From contig JAKLHK010000007.1 of assembly GCA_022710185.1 (NCBI GenBank), forward strand, positions 1 through 64,000: 64,000 bases of DNA. Direction: 5' to 3'. Source of the stretch: Bacteroidota bacterium. GTDB lineage: Bacteria > Bacteroidota > Bacteroidia > Bacteroidales > JAGNHN01. The notes under the pieces are model-generated. The model was given only the letters and a program-made list of their open reading frames with translations. It had not been told where the DNA came from and made no database searches. A program made the position numbers and the translations under genes. Of this stretch, positions 29,505 through 38,266 are shown one piece after another (positions within the stretch are counted from its first letter, which is position 1; each line of letters opens with the position of its first letter).

Positions 29505-31010
29505 ATGTGGCGCAACGTTCTGCTGATTGCTTTCGGATTGTTGATGATTACGCTGCTGGCCGGGGCCACGGAAGCAGCCTCTGAGCCGGCTCAGGCAGAT
29601 ACCGCAGCCGGAATACCAGGGGATAGTATTTCTGCATCCGACGTGGTTCCCATGGCCGTACCCCAGGCTCCAGACCGCAGCAATGTGCTGCCGGCACGCG
29701 ATGGTACGAACATCAGCCTTGAATCTGTTTTCCGTGGGCTCATCGGCATGCTGTTCCTCATCTTCATCTCCTGGCTGCTCAGCGTGAACCGCAAAGCCAT
29801 TTCCTGGAGGGTCGTCGGCATCGGGCTCACGCTGCAGGTCATGCTGGCCCTGGGGGTGCTATACATCCCGGCGGTCCAGCTGTTCTTTGAGTTCGTCGGC
29901 CGCCTGTTCGTGAAGGTGCTCGACTTCACCCGGGCCGGTACGGACTTCCTCTTCGCGGCCTTCGCCACCGGGAACATCGAGATGCCCCTGTTGAATTTCG
30001 CCATCACCATCCTGCCTACCATCATCTTCTTCTCCGCCCTTACCTCAGTATTATTCTACTTCGGAATAATCCAGAAGGTGGTGTATGCCCTGGCCTGGGT
30101 CATGACCCGGCTGCTGCGCATCAGTGGCCCGGAAAGCCTGAGCGTGGCAGGGAATATCTTTTTAGGTCAGACGGAAGCACCGCTGATGATCAAGGCTTAC
30201 CTGGAGAAGATGAACCGCTCGGAAATGCTGCTGGTCATGGCGGGAGGCATGGCCACCCTGGCCGGGGGGGTGCTGGCGGTGTATATCAGTTTCCTGGGGG
30301 GCGAGGATCCGGTGCAACGCATCATCTTCGCCAAGCACCTGCTCACCGCTTCCGTTATGGCCGCCCCGGGGGTGGTGGTGATATCGAAGATCCTGGTGCC
30401 CCAGACCGAAGAAATCTCCTCGGAGATAGAGATCACCGGTGATAAGGTGGGGAAGAATGTGCTCGATGCCATTTCCAACGGCACGCGGCAGGGTCTGGCC
30501 CTGGCCGTGAATGTGGCGGCCATGCTGCTGGTCTTCATCGCCTTCATCGCCATGGTCAATTTCATCCTGCTCAAGGTGGGCGGATGGACCCAGGCTAATG
30601 AGTGGGCCGCTCAGGTGAGCAGCGGGAGGTATGATTCGCTCTCCCTCCAGTTCATCCTGGGGTATGTCTTCGCCCCGCTGATGTGGGTCCTGGGCGTGGC
30701 CTCACAGGATATCGCACTGGTAGGCCAGGTGTTGGGCGAGAAGATTATCATGACGGAGTTCATCGGCTATGTCAGCCTCTCGGAGCTCAAGGAAGCCGGG
30801 GCCTTTGCCGAAAGCAAGTCGATCATCATGGCTACCTATGTGCTCTGCGGATTTGCCAACTTCGCCAGCATCGGCATTCAGATCGGGGGCATAGGCTCCC
30901 TGGCGCCCAATCAACGTTTGCTCCTCTCCCAATACGGCATCCGCGCCCTGATCGCCGGGACACTCGCTTCCCTGTTGTCCGCCACCATCATCGGGATGAT
31001 CCTGGGATAA
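29505..31010 (+). CDS. NupC-type concentrative nucleoside transporter
   Basis: Imports nucleosides with sodium or protons across the inner membrane. The 501-residue protein has an unusual N-terminal extension with a signal-like segment (about 1-24) and a polar, Ala-rich stretch to about 75. The CNT core follows, with [45 protein letters not shown] and [16 protein letters not shown]. The order of these motifs is that of the NupC family. It lies between the nuclease-like gene and thyA (10-base gap), so the operon links nucleoside uptake to thymidylate synthesis. Confidence 0.92.
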   Translation: MWRNVLLIAFGLLMITLLAGATEAASEPAQADTAAGIPGDSISASDVVPMAVPQAPDRSNVLPARDGTNISLESVFRGLIGMLFLIFISWLLSVNRKAISWRVVGIGLTLQVMLALGVLYIPAVQLFFEFVGRLFVKVLDFTRAGTDFLFAAFATGNIEMPLLNFAITILPTIIFFSALTSVLFYFGIIQKVVYALAWVMTRLLRISGPESLSVAGNIFLGQTEAPLMIKAYLEKMNRSEMLLVMAGGMATLAGGVLAVYISFLGGEDPVQRIIFAKHLLTASVMAAPGVVVISKILVPQTEEISSEIEITGDKVGKNVLDAISNGTRQGLALAVNVAAMLLVFIAFIAMVNFILLKVGGWTQANEWAAQVSSGRYDSLSLQFILGYVFAPLMWVLGVASQDIALVGQVLGEKIIMTEFIGYVSLSELKEAGAFAESKSIIMATYVLCGFANFASIGIQIGGIGSLAPNQRLLLSQYGIRALIAGTLASLLSATIIGMILG

Positions 31011-31020
31011 AGCCACCACG

Positions 31021-31812
31021 ATGAAACCATACCTTGATCTTCTCGATCACGTCATGACCCATGGGGCACTTAAGGAAGACCGCACTGGCACCGGTACCCG
31101 CAGCGTATTCGGTTACCAGATGCGTTTCGACCTGGGCGATGGGTTCCCATTGGTGACCACCAAGAAATTGCACCTCAGATCCATCATCCATGAGCTGTTG
31201 TGGTTCCTCAAGGGAGAAACCAATGTGGCCTACCTCAAGGAGAACAGGGTGAGCATTTGGGATGAATGGACGGATGAGGAAGGGAACCTCGGGCCCATTT
31301 ATGGCTATCAATGGCGTTCATGGCCCTCGGACCGTGGCCCGGTGGACCAGATCGCCCAGGTGCTTCAACTGCTCCGCAGCAACCCCGATTCACGGCGGAT
31401 TTTAGTCAATGCCTGGAACGTTGGCGACCTGCACCGTATGGCCCTGCCACCCTGCCACGTGCTTTTCCAGTTCTATGTGGCCGGCGGAAAGCTCTCCTGT
31501 CAGCTCTATCAGCGCAGCGCCGATCTTTTCCTCGGGGTGCCGTTCAACATTGCCTCCTATGCCCTGCTGACACAGATGGTCGCCCAGGTTAGCGGACTGG
31601 TTCCTGGGGAGTTCATCCACACCTTCGGCGATGTCCACATCTACCGCAACCACGAGGAACAGGTCCGCCTGCAGCTCAGCCGCGAACCCAGACCCTTGCC
31701 CCGCCTGGCGCTCAACCCGGAAGTCAGGGACCTCTTCGCCTTCCGTTTTGAAGATATTCAGATCCTTGGCTACGATCCCCATCCGCATATCCGCGGGGAA
31801 GTAGCCGTTTAA
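31021..31812 (+). CDS. thyA: Thymidylate synthase
   Basis: Methylates dUMP to dTMP with methylene-tetrahydrofolate, which becomes dihydrofolate. The 263-residue protein is nearly the length of the E. coli enzyme (264). The catalytic cysteine C145 lies in [12 protein letters not shown], with the folate/dUMP motifs [35 protein letters not shown] and [18 protein letters not shown] all intact. folA follows after 13 bases and regenerates the folate this enzyme oxidises, the classical pairing. Confidence 0.98.
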   Translation: MKPYLDLLDHVMTHGALKEDRTGTGTRSVFGYQMRFDLGDGFPLVTTKKLHLRSIIHELLWFLKGETNVAYLKENRVSIWDEWTDEEGNLGPIYGYQWRSWPSDRGPVDQIAQVLQLLRSNPDSRRILVNAWNVGDLHRMALPPCHVLFQFYVAGGKLSCQLYQRSADLFLGVPFNIASYALLTQMVAQVSGLVPGEFIHTFGDVHIYRNHEEQVRLQLSREPRPLPRLALNPEVRDLFAFRFEDIQILGYDPHPHIRGEVAV

Positions 31813-31825
31813 ACCATAGCAACCC

Positions 31826-32332
31826 ATGAATGCCCCAGCCCCCGTCCCGCTTTCCATCATCGTTGCCGTTGCCGACAATTACGCCATAGGCAAGGACAAC
31901 CAGCTCCTCTGGCATATCCCGGAAGACTTGAAACGGTTCAAGGCCATTACGCTGGGGCATAAGCTCCTCATGGGGAAACGTACCTGGGAGTCATTGCCTG
32001 TGAAACCCTTGCCCGGAAGGGAAAGCATCGTGCTGACCGATGTGCCTGGGGAGGAGATCGAAGGGGCGATTACCGTGCATTCCATTGCGGAGGCCCTGGA
32101 GCGTTGTGACCTGGGGTCGGAGAATTTCGTGATCGGTGGGGGCAGCATTTACAGCCAGTTTCTTCCACTGGCCAGCAAGCTGTATCTCACCCGGGTGCAT
32201 GCCCATTTTGATGCCGACACCTTCTTCCCGGAGCCCCCCGCGGACGAATGGCTGCTGGTCAACCAGCAATATGTGGGCATCCCTGATACAGTCGGCCTGG
32301 CTTATACCTTCGAGGAGTATCTGAGGCGCTAA
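31826..32332 (+). CDS. folA: Dihydrofolate reductase
   Basis: Reduces dihydrofolate to tetrahydrofolate with NADPH; the target of trimethoprim. The 168-residue chromosomal type has VAVADNYAIGKDNQLLWHIP, the proton-donating acid D34 in PEDLKRF, MGKRTWESLP, and the NADPH motif FVIGGGSIYSQFLP. It is the last gene of the operon. A weak hairpin with four T follows directly (32334-32369). Confidence 0.97.
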   Translation: MNAPAPVPLSIIVAVADNYAIGKDNQLLWHIPEDLKRFKAITLGHKLLMGKRTWESLPVKPLPGRESIVLTDVPGEEIEGAITVHSIAEALERCDLGSENFVIGGGSIYSQFLPLASKLYLTRVHAHFDADTFFPEPPADEWLLVNQQYVGIPDTVGLAYTFEEYLRR

Positions 32333-32333
32333 G

Positions 32334-32369
32334 TGCTGTTTCGGGTTAGGGAAAAGGGTACAGCATTTT
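32334..32369 (+). terminator. Weak candidate terminator after folA
   Basis: TGCTGT (32334-32339) pairs with ACAGCA (32360-32365) across a 20-base loop, followed by TTTT. The stem is only 6 bp, so termination may be partial or occur elsewhere. Confidence 0.35.
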
Positions 32370-32465
32370 CGGGGTTCCCCATACTTAAGAGGAGGTATGC
32401 GTTCCGGGTTACCAACAGGGGGAAACCTCTTTTGTAATTATCTGTTATTCAGTATTATAGGCGTA

Positions 32466-32513
32466 ATAACCGTTATAACCGTTTATAACCGTTATATCGG
32501 TTATAACGGTTAT
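32466..32513. repeat. ATAACCGTT repeat cluster forming a 16-bp inverted repeat
   Basis: The arm ATAACCGTTATAACCG (32466-32481) is the exact complement of the arm at 32498-32513. The 16-base spacer carries one more copy of ATAACCGTTAT. In all there are three forward and two reverse ATAACCG units in 48 bases. The 295-base gap between folA and the lipoprotein gene holds only this cluster and a terminator on each side; I see no gene in it. Confidence 0.85.
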
Positions 32514-32560
32514 GGGGCCTAATGAAATGATATTCAATCGAATAGAATTGCGTAATCCCC

Positions 32561-32595
32561 AAAAAGGAAAAGCGCGCCAAACCCTCGACGCGCTT
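32561..32595 (-). terminator. Rho-independent terminator after the lipoprotein gene
   Basis: AAGCGCG (32570-32576) pairs with CGCGCTT (32589-32595). On the minus strand the stem is followed by TTCCTTTTT. It lies 33 bases after the 32628 stop. Confidence 0.75.
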
Positions 32596-32627
32596 CACTC
32601 AAACTCCTGAAAAATCCAGGCCTTCGC

Positions 32628-33494
32628 TTACGGGAGATAAATGGTATGTGTCACCCCGTTTACCGTAACGGTCGCAATGTTGTCGCAGACCCCGTTGCCA
32701 AAATCTACCACACGCAGTGGTAGGTTGTTGCGCTGCATCTCCCTAGTGCCGCTGACAATCCAGCTACAGGCCCTTGGGGCGACCAACGGGCTGGTGATCA
32801 GCATACTGTATGTGTCCCCATTAAAACTTACCCCGCTCTGCGAGCCGCTCAAGGCCCAGATGTCGTCCCAAATCTGGGGATAGGGAGTGTTCTCCCCGGC
32901 CAGGAATACCCGGGTGCGCTGACGGTCCATCGTGGCGGTATCCCCGTTTGGTTTGGTAATCCTGCCGTTCACCAGGCTGGCGGTGAGCGTGAGGGCACCA
33001 TTTACATGACCAAGGTTCTGGTATGTGCTTACTCCTTCAATGTGATGATCGTTAACAAAATACCCTACCGGAGTGACTACCCGGGTGGACAGGGAATCGT
33101 GCTTGGGCGCCGATACCACACTGACAAGCTGGCCCCTGCGGTACTTGCCGTCGTTGCACAGGCAGTTCACCGGGCCAAAGTCAACGGTAATCGTCTTGGG
33201 CCAGGTGATCGTATCGAAAGGAACAATGGTTACCGTAGCGCAAGGACCCCAGTTGGGCGGGTTGCCTCCCGGGTGGGGGTTCTGAAGCGAATCAGCGGCA
33301 TAGGTGACCATGTCCTCCTCGGTGAACTCAATGTCGTCCATCAAGGCATCGGTTACCAGCTGGTCTTTGGTCTGCTGAATCTCCTCCGTGGCATCCGTCA
33401 CGCTTTCCCTCTCCTTGTCGCAGGAAGGCAGCACAACGAACAGACTGCCGGCAAGCAGCAGCAGGGTGGAAGGAATAATCCGGATTGATCTCAT
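32628..33494 (-). CDS. Hypothetical lipoprotein
   Basis: A 288-residue protein of no family I recognise. A lipoprotein signal (MRSIRIIPSTLLLLAGSLFVVLPSC) ends in a lipobox cysteine at residue 25, followed by an Asp/Glu-rich stretch (DKERESVTDATEEIQQ, DDIEFTEEDM). It would be lipid-anchored in the envelope. The body has a Pro/Gly linker (NPHPGGNPPNWG) and beta-rich sequence with scattered cysteines (GPVNCLCNDGKYRRG, PRACSWIVSG, NGVCDNIATV) that could form disulfides. The ATG at 33494 is chosen from the lipobox; the frame is open to 33539. It has no partner genes in its operon. Confidence 0.75.
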   Translation of the reverse strand: MRSIRIIPSTLLLLAGSLFVVLPSCDKERESVTDATEEIQQTKDQLVTDALMDDIEFTEEDMVTYAADSLQNPHPGGNPPNWGPCATVTIVPFDTITWPKTITVDFGPVNCLCNDGKYRRGQLVSVVSAPKHDSLSTRVVTPVGYFVNDHHIEGVSTYQNLGHVNGALTLTASLVNGRITKPNGDTATMDRQRTRVFLAGENTPYPQIWDDIWALSGSQSGVSFNGDTYSMLITSPLVAPRACSWIVSGTREMQRNNLPLRVVDFGNGVCDNIATVTVNGVTHTIYLP

Positions 33495-33671
33495 GGTGTT
33501 TTCAGGTTGGTTTACTACCGTTTGATACCAAAAGTCCATTCAGGTTTAATACATCAGATAAATTTCCGGAATGAACAGTAGAGCAATGTTCAATGTATCA
33601 GGCCGGCAGCCACGGCCGTACCTCGTTCCATTTTACTCAGGCCCATTCGCGCCTTCAACCATCAACCATCA

Positions 33672-34973
33672 TCACGTCTTCTGCTTCTGCTTTTTGGCGG
33701 CAGGGAAGAGGATGTTGTTCAGGATGAGGCGGTACCCCGGACTGTTGGGGTAGAGGTCAAGCACGGTGGCCGGATCGCCGATGAAATGGCGGTAGTCTTC
33801 TGGATCGTGTCCGCCCAGATAGGTGAAGGTGCCCCGTCCGTAGTTCCCATGGAGGTACCTGGCCTCATTGGCCGAGCGGGTCTCTCCCATGATCAGCACT
33901 TCCGGCTTGATGTGTTGCTTGTTGAAGGCCGTGGTCTGCCCCATGAAGCCCTTCAGCACGGTCTCATGGCTCTGGCACAGCATGGTCGGCACAGGGTCCC
34001 ATTTCGCGCTGAACTCGAACAGGGTGAAGAAATCGTTCTTTTCGCCTAAGTTGCGCGTCTGCGGGGTAACATCGATTGTAGATATCTCGTATTCGTAAGG
34101 ACTGGTGCTAATCTTGAAGTCCTTGAAGGCAAAACAGTTGTCGTAGTTGAGCTTCGACTGGGCCTGGGGGTCCATGGGGTCACCGTCGAACATCACATCG
34201 CAGATATCCACCCCGTCCGCGGCCAGGGCCACATCATAGGAATCCGGGGCGCTGCACATGGCGAAGAGGTAACCGCCTCCGGCCACGAATTCACGAATCT
34301 TCTTGGCCACTGCCAGTTTCAGTTGGCTGACCTTGGCAAACCCCTGCTCCGCCGCAATCTGCTCGCTCATGGCCTGGTCTTCACGGTACCAGGATGCGTT
34401 ACGGTAGGCATACCAGAATTTTCCATACTGCCCCGTGAAATCTTCATGGTGGAGGTGGAGCCAGTCGTACATGGGCAATACCCCGCTCAGTACCTCGGGG
34501 TCATAGATCACATCATAAGGAATCTCGGCATAGCTCATCACAAGGGTCACTGCGTCATCCCAGGGTTGGCGGGTCTTGGGACTGTAAATGGCCACTTTCG
34601 GTGCCTTGGTCAGTTTGATCACTTCCTGGTTGACCGCAGGGTCGGCAATTTCCTGCAGCAGGGCGCTACTCTGGGCATCGGCGATGATCTGATAGCTTAC
34701 TCCCCGGATCACCATCTCCTTTTCGATGGCGTCAGCGTATTTGCACATAAAGCTGCCCCCCCGGTAATTGAGCAGCCACATCACCTCCACATCCCGTTCA
34801 AGGGTCCAGTAGGCGATCCCATAGGCCTTCAGGTGGTTTTTCTGCGCCCCATCCATGGGGATCAGCAGGTAAGCCGCCCGCAAGGGTGCGGCACCCAGGA
34901 GCAGCAGGGCAAACAAAAGTCCCAGGCTGCGGCGGATCAGGGGTAGGAAAGAAGGGTTCATGCGCATGGCCAT
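33672..34973 (-). CDS. Exported protein of the family usually labelled 'asparagine synthetase B'; type 1 GATase-like fold suspected
   Basis: A 433-residue protein with a signal peptide (about 1-34, ending APLRA). The family is highly conserved in Bacteroidota and is labelled asparagine synthetase B in databases. The sequence has neither the N-terminal cysteine glutaminase domain nor the SGGxDS pyrophosphatase motif of AsnB. What can be seen is a region like a flavodoxin or class I glutaminase fold (PKVAIYSPKTRQPWDDAVTLVMSYAEIPYDVIYD, then FVAGGGYLFAMCSAPDSYDVALAADGVDICD) and many conserved aromatic and acidic residues. It acts in the periplasm or envelope. The function is unknown. The start could be M1 or the ATG at 34961. 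It stands downstream of dnaB without obvious link. Confidence 0.75.
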   Translation of the reverse strand: MAMRMNPSFLPLIRRSLGLLFALLLLGAAPLRAAYLLIPMDGAQKNHLKAYGIAYWTLERDVEVMWLLNYRGGSFMCKYADAIEKEMVIRGVSYQIIADAQSSALLQEIADPAVNQEVIKLTKAPKVAIYSPKTRQPWDDAVTLVMSYAEIPYDVIYDPEVLSGVLPMYDWLHLHHEDFTGQYGKFWYAYRNASWYREDQAMSEQIAAEQGFAKVSQLKLAVAKKIREFVAGGGYLFAMCSAPDSYDVALAADGVDICDVMFDGDPMDPQAQSKLNYDNCFAFKDFKISTSPYEYEISTIDVTPQTRNLGEKNDFFTLFEFSAKWDPVPTMLCQSHETVLKGFMGQTTAFNKQHIKPEVLIMGETRSANEARYLHGNYGRGTFTYLGGHDPEDYRHFIGDPATVLDLYPNSPGYRLILNNILFPAAKKQKQKT

Positions 34974-35044
34974 AGTTTCCTCTTAACGCGTATTCTCTGC
35001 CTTAACGTATGGATAACAGTGCGCAGGGCTGCTTGTTCATTGGA

Positions 35045-36553
35045 TCAGTAGGGAAGATCGTCATCCGACATATCATTCATGCGCGAAGGCAGGATGCGGA
35101 TGCTGCCCGAGGGCTCCTCACCCAGATCCCCGGAACCGTAGAGGGGCTCGTCCAGTTCTTCAAAACGGGCGAAGCGATCGATGAACCGCATGCGTATATC
35201 GGCCAGGGCTCCGTTACGGTGCTTGGCGATGATGATATCGGCCATGCCCTTGGTAGGTCCTTTTTCGTCCTCATCAATCTTGTAATATTCAGGGCGGTAT
35301 ATGAACACCACCATATCGGCATCCTGTTCGATGGCCCCGGATTCACGCAGGTCAGAGAGTATAGGCTTTTTGGAACCCCCACGGGTCTCCACCGAGCGGT
35401 TGAGCTGGGAAAGGGTGAGCACCGGGATGTCCAGCTCCTTGGCGAGGCTTTTGAGCGAACGGGAGATATGGCTGATCTCCTGTTCCCGGTTCCCTGCATT
35501 GCTGTTGGCCGTCGACATTAGCTGGATATAATCGATGACAACCATCTGGATGTCATGCTGGGCCTTGAGTCGGCGACATTTGGCACGAAGTTCGAAAATG
35601 GAGAGCGCCGGGGTGTCGTCGATCAGTATGGGGGCATCCACCAGGTCGGTGATCTTGCTGTTCAACTGTTCCCACTCATAGTCTTCCAGGTTGCCCTTCT
35701 TGAGCTTGTCAGCCGGGAGCTCCGATTCAGCGGCGATGAGTCGGGTCACCAGCTGGACGGCTGACATTTCAAGGGAGAACACGGCCACGGGCTTCTTAAA
35801 GTCGACGGCCATATTTCGGGCCATGCTGAGGGCGAAGGCCGTCTTGCCCATACCTGGTCGGGCAGCCAGAACGATGAGGTCCGAACGCTGCCATCCGGCC
35901 GTGATCCGGTCCAGGCTGGTATAACCTGATGGTACGCCACGAAGGTTACCATCGTGCTTGCGCGCGTTCTCGATATCCTCGATGGCCTCGCGCACCAGGT
36001 GGTGCATATTGTCGTAGTCGCGGCGGAAATTGGTCTCCGAAATGCTGAAAAGCTCCTGTTCCGCCTTGTCCAGGATGTCGAACACATCGCTGGTGTCCTC
36101 GAAGCTGTCGCGGATGATCTCTGAGGAAATACGGATCAGTTCACGCTGTATGTATTTCTGTAAAAGGATGCGGGCATGGAACTCCACATTGGCCGAGGAA
36201 GCCACTCGGTTGGTGAGCTGGCTGATGTAGTAGGGCCCTCCTACCAGGTCAAGGTCACCCTCTTTCTTCAGGTCCTGGGTAACGGTGAGGATGTCGATAG
36301 GCTCGGAGCGGTTGAACAGCCGGGTGATGGCGGAAAAAATGAGCTGATGGGCCTCCTTGTAGAAAACATCCGGCTTAAGGATGTCGATTACCGCTGTCAA
36401 TGCATTCTTTTCCAGCATGATGGCCCCAAGGACGGCTTCTTCAAGCTCCATGGCCTGAGGGGGGACCTTTCCGTGTTCGGCCACGAGGTTTACGGGGGCG
36501 CCGGTCCTGTTCCGGGCAGCTGCGGGGTTGCGCTTCGTTGTACCTTCGTTCAT
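35045..36553 (-). CDS. dnaB: Replicative DNA helicase
   Basis: Hexameric 5'-3' helicase of the replication fork. The 502-residue protein has the N-terminal DnaB domain (about 30-135, PPQAMELEEAVLGAIML), a linker, and the RecA-like motor from about 205. Walker A is ARPGMGKTAFAL near 231-242, with the DnaB motifs SLEMSAVQLVTRLIAAES, VVIDYIQLM and LSQLNRSVETR, and no intein. An acidic, Pro-rich tail ends in MSDDDLPY. Its promoter element (36558-36565) ends four bases before the ATG, so the message may be leaderless. Confidence 0.96.
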   Translation of the reverse strand: MNEGTTKRNPAAARNRTGAPVNLVAEHGKVPPQAMELEEAVLGAIMLEKNALTAVIDILKPDVFYKEAHQLIFSAITRLFNRSEPIDILTVTQDLKKEGDLDLVGGPYYISQLTNRVASSANVEFHARILLQKYIQRELIRISSEIIRDSFEDTSDVFDILDKAEQELFSISETNFRRDYDNMHHLVREAIEDIENARKHDGNLRGVPSGYTSLDRITAGWQRSDLIVLAARPGMGKTAFALSMARNMAVDFKKPVAVFSLEMSAVQLVTRLIAAESELPADKLKKGNLEDYEWEQLNSKITDLVDAPILIDDTPALSIFELRAKCRRLKAQHDIQMVVIDYIQLMSTANSNAGNREQEISHISRSLKSLAKELDIPVLTLSQLNRSVETRGGSKKPILSDLRESGAIEQDADMVVFIYRPEYYKIDEDEKGPTKGMADIIIAKHRNGALADIRMRFIDRFARFEELDEPLYGSGDLGEEPSGSIRILPSRMNDMSDDDLPY

Positions 36554-36557
36554 GTTG

Positions 36558-36565
36558 CAAAACTA
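36558..36565 (-). promoter_or_regulatory. -7 promoter element directly in front of dnaB
   Basis: Minus strand TAGTTTTG, an exact TAnnTTTG match. Only four bases separate it from the dnaB ATG, which would place the transcription start at or next to the start codon. Confidence 0.6.
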
Positions 36566-36639
36566 AGCATAATGGGAGGGAGGTAGGCCCGGAGTTTTCA
36601 ACACTTCGGCACCGCGGCAAGCCTCAGGGTGCATCCCCG

Positions 36640-38133
36640 TCAGTCTGCTTCCCGATAATGATTTGAGCCGCGCGACCGCGATCCGAAACGCTTCCAGAGG
36701 TAATACACCGGCAGCCCCATCAATACGATGACAAGACCCGGCCAGGTATACAATGGCTTGTATATCAGGAGAATAATGAGAATTGCCAGGCCGAGGAGGA
36801 CATACAGGCCAGGCAGGAAGGGGTAGAAGGGGGCGCGGTAGGGCCGTTCCACATCGGGCCGGGTATGTCTGAGTATGAAGATCCCCAGAATCGTGAGCAC
36901 GAAGAAGAGCAGCACGGCAAAGATGACATAGTCGAGCAGGTCGCTGTAGGTGCCGGTAAGGCAGAGCAAGGATGCCCAGGCACCCTGGATGAGGAGGCCG
37001 GTGGCCGGTACGCCCCGGCGATTGAGCGTCCCGGCCTTGCGGAAGAAGAGCCCGTCAAGAGCCATGGCATAATATACCCTGGCCCCGGTGAGCACCAGGC
37101 CGTTGTTGCAGCCGAAAGTGGAGAACACGATGAAGGCCGCCATGATAAGCGCCGAGTGCTCTCCGAAGATCCCGCTCATGGCAGCGGTGCCCACCCTGTC
37201 GTCGGTGGCAAACTGCATGCCCCGGTCCAGAATACCGCCACCTTCCGGGCTGCCCCTCAGCGGCAGGGCGTAGAGATAGACCAGGTTGGTAGCCAGGTAC
37301 ACCACGGTAACGGCCAGGGTGCCCAGGGCCATGCCCAGGGGCACGTTGCGACGGGGGTTGAGGACCTCGCCGGAGGTAAAGGTCAGGTTGTACCAGGCAT
37401 CGTAGGTGAACAGGGCCCCGACCAGGGAGGTCGCCAGGGCTGCTATGAGTGCGAAGCCGCTCAGGGGAGCGGAGGCGGCGCCACCGGAAGGAAGGGCCTC
37501 CCAGAAGATCTCCCGGTTGACCTGGACCACCCCGCTGTTTGCTGCGGCAGCCAGTCCGGCCGCGATAAAGGCACCGAGGACCAGCAGCTTGGTATAGGTG
37601 AAGGAGTTCTGTACCAGCTTGCCGGTACGGATGCCCCGGGTATTCATCCAGGTGAGGAAGAGGATGGAAGCGATGGCGACGAGGTGTACGGTGTGAAGGC
37701 GCAGCAATCCCAGGTCAAGCCATATATTCTCCGTTGAAACCCAGGGCACCATGACCCCCATGAATTTAGCGAAAGCCATGGCTATGGCTGCGATGGAGCC
37801 GCACTGTATCACCAGGAAGAGGGTCCATCCGTAGAGAAAACCTCCCAGGGGGCTGAAGGCCTCACGAAGATATACGTATATGCCGCCGGCCCTGGGCATC
37901 ATGGAGGCGAGCTCCCCGTAGCTTATGGCCGCGATGAGTGTCATCAGTCCCGCCACAAGCCAGCTCACCAGCAGCCATCCTGGTGAGCCCAGGGTGCGGG
38001 CCATATCGGCGCTGACAATAAAGATACCGGACCCGATCATGGACCCGATCACAATGGCCGTGGCATCAAAGAGGTTGAGGTTGCGGCGGAATCCCTGAGC
38101 CTCCGCATGGAGCTCAGCGTTCCTCATCGTCAT
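36640..38133 (-). CDS. APC-superfamily amino-acid permease
   Basis: An inner-membrane amino-acid transporter of about 497 residues with 12-14 predicted helices. The first helix has the APC substrate motif (IVIGSMIGSGIFIVSADMA), followed by SYGELASMMPRAGGIYVYLREAFSP, typical of LAT/YfnA-like permeases. The substrate cannot be read from the sequence. Possible starts are at 38172, 38133 and 38127. The latter two overlap the end of the MetS-like gene by 14-20 bases, and I chose 38133 because the longer N-terminus adds an atypical proline-rich stretch. Together with the MetS-like and NSS genes it forms a three-gene transporter operon. Confidence 0.85.
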   Translation of the reverse strand: MTMRNAELHAEAQGFRRNLNLFDATAIVIGSMIGSGIFIVSADMARTLGSPGWLLVSWLVAGLMTLIAAISYGELASMMPRAGGIYVYLREAFSPLGGFLYGWTLFLVIQCGSIAAIAMAFAKFMGVMVPWVSTENIWLDLGLLRLHTVHLVAIASILFLTWMNTRGIRTGKLVQNSFTYTKLLVLGAFIAAGLAAAANSGVVQVNREIFWEALPSGGAASAPLSGFALIAALATSLVGALFTYDAWYNLTFTSGEVLNPRRNVPLGMALGTLAVTVVYLATNLVYLYALPLRGSPEGGGILDRGMQFATDDRVGTAAMSGIFGEHSALIMAAFIVFSTFGCNNGLVLTGARVYYAMALDGLFFRKAGTLNRRGVPATGLLIQGAWASLLCLTGTYSDLLDYVIFAVLLFFVLTILGIFILRHTRPDVERPYRAPFYPFLPGLYVLLGLAILIILLIYKPLYTWPGLVIVLMGLPVYYLWKRFGSRSRGSNHYREAD

Positions 38134-38257
38134 TATCGGTATAGGAATCCGGTTCGCTGCGGGGCTTGGCAAACAGGGCCTTGAAAAAGAAATAGGCGGC
38201 CATACCGGTAATCACCACCTGGGAAATAATCATGAAGAAAAGCGCAGATCGGTTCAT
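38114..38257 (-). CDS. Small membrane subunit of an NSS transporter, MetS-like
   Basis: A 47-residue protein too short for usual gene callers. One membrane helix (about 5-28, SALFFMIISQVVITGMAAYFF) is followed by a basic-to-acidic tail (KPRSEPDSYTDNDDEER). It starts 9 bases after the stop of an NSS-family transporter. This is the arrangement of MetP/MetS in Corynebacterium, where a tiny subunit is required for methionine and alanine uptake. The resemblance is in size, topology and position rather than strong sequence identity. Its end overlaps the start of the APC permease. Confidence 0.72.
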   Translation of the reverse strand: MNRSALFFMIISQVVITGMAAYFFFKALFAKPRSEPDSYTDNDDEER

Positions 38258-38266
38258 GGCTGGTGA

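Noticed and set aside
33540-33671. GAACA...TGTTC dyad between the lipoprotein and the 'asparagine synthetase B' gene
   Set aside because: Arms of five bases in a 130-base gap are within chance, and no T tract or promoter is attached.
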